In this document: positions 60,887 to 64,000 of the stretch, in pieces | Numbering within the stretch: position 1 is the stretch's first letter | Layout: every line of letters begins with the position of its first letter | Assembly (NCBI RefSeq): GCF_907177275.1 | Contig: NZ_CAJSLV010000065.1 | Span: 30,749 to 94,748, forward strand | Origin: Actinacidiphila cocklensis | GTDB taxonomy: Bacteria > Actinomycetota > Actinomycetes > Streptomycetales > Streptomycetaceae | Direction: 5' to 3' | DNA: 64,000 nucleotides | The notes under the pieces: model-generated | Seen by the model: only the letters and a program-made list of their open reading frames with translations | The model's database searches: none | What the model was told of the DNA's origin: nothing | Made by a program: the position numbers and the translations under genes

Positions 60887-61435
60887 TTACTTGTTCGTGA
60901 TTTCGCGCAGCGAGCCGGTGTGGACGTCGAAGACGAAGCCTCTGACGTCGTCGGTGTGGGCGAGGAAAGGCGAGGTCCTGACCCTGGCCATGGACTGCCT
61001 GACGTCCTGGTCGATGTCGGTGAAGGACTCCACCGCCCAGGTCGGCCGCTGACCGACCTCGGCCTCCAGTTCGGTGCGGAAGTCCTCGGTGATGCTCTGC
61101 ATGCCGCAGCCGGTGTGGTGGATCAGTACGACCGACCGGGTGCCGAGGGCGCGCTGGCTGATGGCCAGCGAGCGGATGGTGTCGTCGGTGACCACACCGC
61201 CGGCGTTGCGGATGGTGTGGCAGTCGCCGAGCTCCAGGCCGAGCGCCCTGTGCAGGTCGATACGGGCGTCCATGCAGGCCACGACGGCGACCTGGAGGAC
61301 CGGCCTGGCGTCCATGCCCGGGTCGTGGAACGCGGCGGCGTACCGTGCGTTGGCCTCGACCAGCCGGTCGGTGATCGACGCGCCGGCGGTGGGGGCAGAG
61401 GTCGCGGCGGGGCCGTCTGCGGCAGGTATCGACAT
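60887..61435 (-). CDS. Beta-class carbonic anhydrase
   Basis: 182 aa. Zinc ligands Cys and Asp/Arg dyad in ACMDARID, then His and Cys in HHTGCGM; RNAGG is also present. Interconverts CO2 and bicarbonate in the cytosol. ATG at 61435. Convergent with nothing; about 140 nt separate it from the moxR start. Confidence 0.92.
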   Translation of the reverse strand: MSIPAADGPAATSAPTAGASITDRLVEANARYAAAFHDPGMDARPVLQVAVVACMDARIDLHRALGLELGDCHTIRNAGGVVTDDTIRSLAISQRALGTRSVVLIHHTGCGMQSITEDFRTELEAEVGQRPTWAVESFTDIDQDVRQSMARVRTSPFLAHTDDVRGFVFDVHTGSLREITNK

Positions 61436-61597
61436 GACTCCGACGGTAAGGCCCGGACCGGGCCGTCACCTGTTGTGAGTTCCGGCGAAACAGCGGGATA
61501 AGCGGTCAATCCCGAGGGGTGTGACGTAACCCACAGGAGTCGCCGACGGCCGTAGCCAGGTCGCCCGGCAGGGTGACGCGCCCGCATCGGGCCAACG

Positions 61598-61625
61598 TTG
61601 ACCGTGGGGCATGGTGGAGTAAAGT
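61598..61625 (+). promoter_or_regulatory. mraZ promoter
   Basis: TTGACC (61598-61603), 16 nt, TAAAGT (61620-61625). It is embedded in the MraZ repeat array, so MraZ should block RNA polymerase. Confidence 0.65.
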
Positions 61626-61644
61626 GGCGCGAAGTGGTGCGTGG
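61604..61644 (+). promoter_or_regulatory. MraZ operator, 10-bp-spaced GTGG repeats
   Basis: GTGG occurs at 61604, 61614, 61624 and 61634, exactly 10 bp apart, and once more at 61641. Direct TGG-type repeats on one helix face are the known MraZ target upstream of mraZ. Confidence 0.8.
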
Positions 61645-61668
61645 AAAGCGGCGTCTGCGGGAGGTGCG

Positions 61669-62100
61669 ATGTTCCTCGGGACATACACGCCGCGGCTCGA
61701 CGACAAGCACCGCCTGGTGCTGCCCGCCCGCTTCCGCGAGCCGCTGGCCGACGGACTGGTGATCACCCGCGGGCAGGAGCGATGCCTGTGCGTATGGCCC
61801 GTCGAGGGCTTCAAGGCGGCCACGCAGCAGCTGTCCGCGGCCCCGCTGACCTCGAAGTCCGCCCGTGACTATCTGCGGGTGCTGTTCGCCGGGGCGCACG
61901 ACGAGGTCCCCGACAAGCAGGGCCGCGTCACCGTGCCGCAGTCGCTGCGGGAGTACGCGGGACTGGAACGCGACTGCGCCGTGATCGGTGCCAACACCCG
62001 GGTGGAGATCTGGTCGTCGACCGCCTGGGCCGATTACCTGGCGGCGCAGGAGGACACTTTTTCGGCCCTGTCACAGGAGGTTCCGCCCGGATTACTGTGA
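61669..62100 (+). CDS. mraZ: Transcriptional regulator MraZ
   Basis: 143 aa with two AbrB-like swapped-hairpin domains: MFLGTYTPRLDDKHRLVLPARFRE and DKQGRVTVPQSLREYAGL. Forms a ring-shaped oligomer that binds the repeats upstream and controls the division and cell-wall cluster. ATG at 61669 with GGGAGG 4 nt before it; longer upstream frames lack family similarity. Confidence 0.96.
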   Translation: MFLGTYTPRLDDKHRLVLPARFREPLADGLVITRGQERCLCVWPVEGFKAATQQLSAAPLTSKSARDYLRVLFAGAHDEVPDKQGRVTVPQSLREYAGLERDCAVIGANTRVEIWSSTAWADYLAAQEDTFSALSQEVPPGLL

Positions 62101-62310
62101 GCGCGGCCCCGCACCCGCGCGCACCTCCCGAGAACCACCCGCGCGGACGTACGGCTCGGCCTCCTCCCGCTCCTCGTTCCGCTGGCACCACTTCCCCGGT
62201 GCCAGGGGAACGTTTCTGCCGAGCGGGCGGGGACCAGGTTCTACGTCCACACCGCCGGCCGCCATCCCAGGACAGGCCTGCGCCAGCACCGTCCGAGAAG
62301 GGCCGGCCCC

Positions 62311-63288
62311 ATGAGCGACACCTCCCCGCAGCCACCGGAGCCGCGGCACGTCCCGGTGATGCTGCGGCGCTGCCTCGACCTGCTGGCGCCCGCGCTGGCC
62401 GAGCCCGGCGCCGTGGTCGTGGACGCCACGCTCGGCCTCGGCGGGCACAGCGAGGCGCTGCTGGGCACCTTCCCCGCCGCCCGGCTGATCGCGCTGGACC
62501 GCGACCCGGAGGCGCTCAAGCTCTCCGGCCGGCGGCTGGCCCCCTTCGGTGACCGCGCCACGCTGGTGCACGCGGTCTACGACGAACTGCCCGACGTGCT
62601 CGCCTCGCTGTCCGTGCCGCGTGTCCAGGGCGTGCTCTTCGACCTCGGCGTGTCGTCCATGCAGCTCGACGAGGCCGACCGCGGCTTCGCGTACGCGCAG
62701 GACGCCCCGCTGGACATGCGGATGGACCAGACCACCGGGATCAGCGCGGCCGAGGTGCTCAACACCTACCCGCCCGGCGAGCTGGTCCGCATCCTGCGCA
62801 CCTACGGCGAGGAGAAGTTCGCCCGCAAGATCGTCGACGCGGTGGTGCGGGAGCGGGACGCCGAGCCCTTCCGCAACAGCGCGAGGCTGGTCGAACTGAT
62901 CAGGGACGCGCTGCCGCAGGCCGCCAAGCGCACCGGCGGCAACCCCGCCAAGCGCACCTTCCAGGCGCTGCGGATCGAGGTCAACGGGGAGCTGTCGGTG
63001 CTGGAGCGGGCGATCCCGGCCGCGGTCGCGGCGCTCGCCGTCGGCGGCAGGATCGCGGTGCTCGCCTACCACTCGCTGGAAGACCGGCTGGTCAAGCAGG
63101 TCTTCGCGGCCGGCGCCGCCAACACCGCACCGCCCGGGCTGCCGGTGGTGCCCGAGCAGTACCAGCCGCGGCTGCGGCTGCTGACGCGCGGGGCGGAGCT
63201 GCCCACCGAGGAGGAAGTGGCCGAGAACCGGCGGGCCGCGCCGGCCCGGTTGCGCGGGGCCGAGCGGATCCGCGAGGCGACCAGGTGA
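62311..63288 (+). CDS. rsmH: 16S rRNA (cytosine1402-N4)-methyltransferase
   Basis: 325 aa. SAM motif VVDATLGLGGHSEALL, the family PVML start, FDLGVSSMQLDEADRGFAYAQDAPLDMRMD, and KRTFQALRIEVNGEL..YHSLEDRLVK. Methylates C1402 in the ribosomal P site. A 210-nt gap separates it from mraZ; its stop overlaps ftsL (GTGA). Confidence 0.96.
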   Translation: MSDTSPQPPEPRHVPVMLRRCLDLLAPALAEPGAVVVDATLGLGGHSEALLGTFPAARLIALDRDPEALKLSGRRLAPFGDRATLVHAVYDELPDVLASLSVPRVQGVLFDLGVSSMQLDEADRGFAYAQDAPLDMRMDQTTGISAAEVLNTYPPGELVRILRTYGEEKFARKIVDAVVRERDAEPFRNSARLVELIRDALPQAAKRTGGNPAKRTFQALRIEVNGELSVLERAIPAAVAALAVGGRIAVLAYHSLEDRLVKQVFAAGAANTAPPGLPVVPEQYQPRLRLLTRGAELPTEEEVAENRRAAPARLRGAERIREATR

Positions 63289-63737
63289 GCCCGGTCCGCG
63301 GCCGGGGTGCAACCGCGGCCCGTACGCCGTTCGTCATCCTTGTCGTGACACTGCTCGCCGGTGGCCTGATCTCGCTCCTGCTGCTCAATGCCGCGGTCAA
63401 CCAGGACTCCTTCCAGCTGAACAAGCTGGAGAAGGAGACCACGGGGTACACGGACGAGCAGCAGCAGCTGCAGCAGGAGGTCGACCAGTACGGGGCGCCG
63501 GGGACGCTGGAGCGCAAGGCCCGGGAGCTGGGGATGGTGCCGGGCGGCAACCCGGCCTTCCTCGACCCCGACGGGTCGGTCCGCGGTACGCCCCAGCGGG
63601 CGACCGCCCCACCGCGTCCGCCGGCGAGCAAGCCCGCGACGCCGACCCCGTCTCCCTCCCCGGGCACGCCCCCGCCCGCCTCCACGATGGCGGGGCCGCC
63701 TCCGACCACCCCGACGACCACCCCTCCCGGCAGGTGA
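63285..63737 (+). CDS. ftsL: Cell-division protein FtsL
   Basis: 150 aa bitopic protein. Short cytoplasmic N-terminus, one membrane segment (FVILVVTLLAGGLISLLLL), a leucine-zipper-like coiled coil (NAAVNQDSFQLNKLEKETTG, then QQQLQQEVDQYG), and a Pro/Thr-rich tail. Position between rsmH and ftsI and topology identify it. GTG start coupled to the rsmH stop. Confidence 0.9.
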   Translation: MSPVRGRGATAARTPFVILVVTLLAGGLISLLLLNAAVNQDSFQLNKLEKETTGYTDEQQQLQQEVDQYGAPGTLERKARELGMVPGGNPAFLDPDGSVRGTPQRATAPPRPPASKPATPTPSPSPGTPPPASTMAGPPPTTPTTTPPGR

Positions 63738-63872
63738 AACCGCGATGCCACGCTGGCCCGACCATGTGACTGCCCCTTGCCGTGGGCGGTCGCCTTTCCC
63801 CCGGCGGGGGATGCGCGCCCAGCCCGAACGGCGGGAAAGACGCATCGTCCCCGCAACCCACCTGGGCGCCCG

Positions 63873-64000
63873 GTGAGCGCCCCCCGCCCGCCGCATGGGC
63901 GTCCGCAGCGCCCGCCGGAGAGGCGGCCGCGCCCGGGGGAGAGGCGCCCCGGGCCGGGAGAGGCCCGGGGGCGCCCGGCAGGGGAGCGGCGCCCGCAGGC
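63873..64000 (+). CDS. ftsI: Probable N-terminus of FtsI (penicillin-binding protein 3), 3'-truncated
   Basis: An open frame from the GTG at 63873 to the right edge codes for a Pro/Arg/Gly-rich stretch (SAPRPPHGRPQRPPERRPRP...), as in the long basic cytoplasmic N-terminus of streptomycete FtsI. Identification rests on gene order; no enzymatic domain is in the window. Confidence 0.5.
   Translation, partial: MSAPRPPHGRPQRPPERRPRPGERRPGPGEARGRPAGERRPQ

Overview
The window is high-GC chromosomal DNA from a Streptomyces-like actinomycete (family Streptomycetaceae). This rests on the GC-rich third codon positions, many GTG and TTG starts, a Rieske/QcrB respiratory operon of the actinobacterial type, a SAM-IV riboswitch, the MacRS-type two-component system, a two-domain geosmin synthase, a PASTA kinase beside an Rv2175c-type protein, and the start of the dcw cluster (mraZ, rsmH, ftsL). 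It is core chromosome. I see no prophage, CRISPR array, rRNA, tRNA or intact transposase. Gene names and S. coelicolor or M. tuberculosis counterparts come from memory of the families, not from a search.

Layout. 1-5400: the 3' end of qcrA, then qcrB, trpD, and a SAM-IV-controlled class V aminotransferase. 5.7-13.8 kb: a stand-alone RAM protein with a rhomboid protease, a NYN-domain protein, two paralogous NlpC/P60 hydrolases, a zincin lipoprotein and an M48 membrane protease, which together form a cell-envelope block. 13.9-25.5 kb: GT87 and PimB-type mannosyltransferases, a glucokinase (glkA), an ArsA-like/SRPBCC pair, a phosphoesterase, an acyl-CoA ligase, an esterase and a PlsC-type acyltransferase, which together suggest phosphatidylinositol mannoside and lipid work. 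25.9-29.7 kb: macS-macR, pfkA and uridine kinase. 29.7-36.2 kb: a fused trpE(G) behind a Trp-codon attenuator, a large secreted amidase with FG-GAP repeats, and aroH. 36.3-37.9 kb: bfd under a probable iron box, bfr and an MsrP-like molybdoenzyme. 37.9-46.3 kb: PASTA kinase, the thiO-thiS-thiG operon behind a TPP riboswitch, a ferredoxin-reductase-like flavoprotein, an Rv2175c-like DNA-binding protein, thiE and metF. 46.3-55.2 kb: a prion-like membrane protein, geosmin synthase, a phytoene-desaturase-like enzyme, small membrane and regulatory genes, and a DUF3040 protein. 55.5-60.7 kb: a 196-bp MITE-like element abutting a moxR-DUF58-transglutaminase operon. 60.9 kb to the end: beta-carbonic anhydrase, then mraZ-rsmH-ftsL and the probable start of ftsI.

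How the genes fit together. trpD, trpE(G) and aroH serve aromatic amino-acid synthesis. thiO/S/G/E serve thiamine. The SAM-IV-controlled enzyme and metF serve sulfur and one-carbon metabolism. bfd and bfr manage stored iron. NlpC/P60, amidase, PimB/GT87, PlsC, PASTA kinase and dcw genes serve envelope growth and division. Control elements visible in the DNA include SAM-IV and TPP riboswitches, a leaderless trp attenuator, a DtxR-type iron box, a 10-bp-periodic MraZ operator and many leaderless promoters. Intergenic DNA at operon ends carries several dispersed repeat families.
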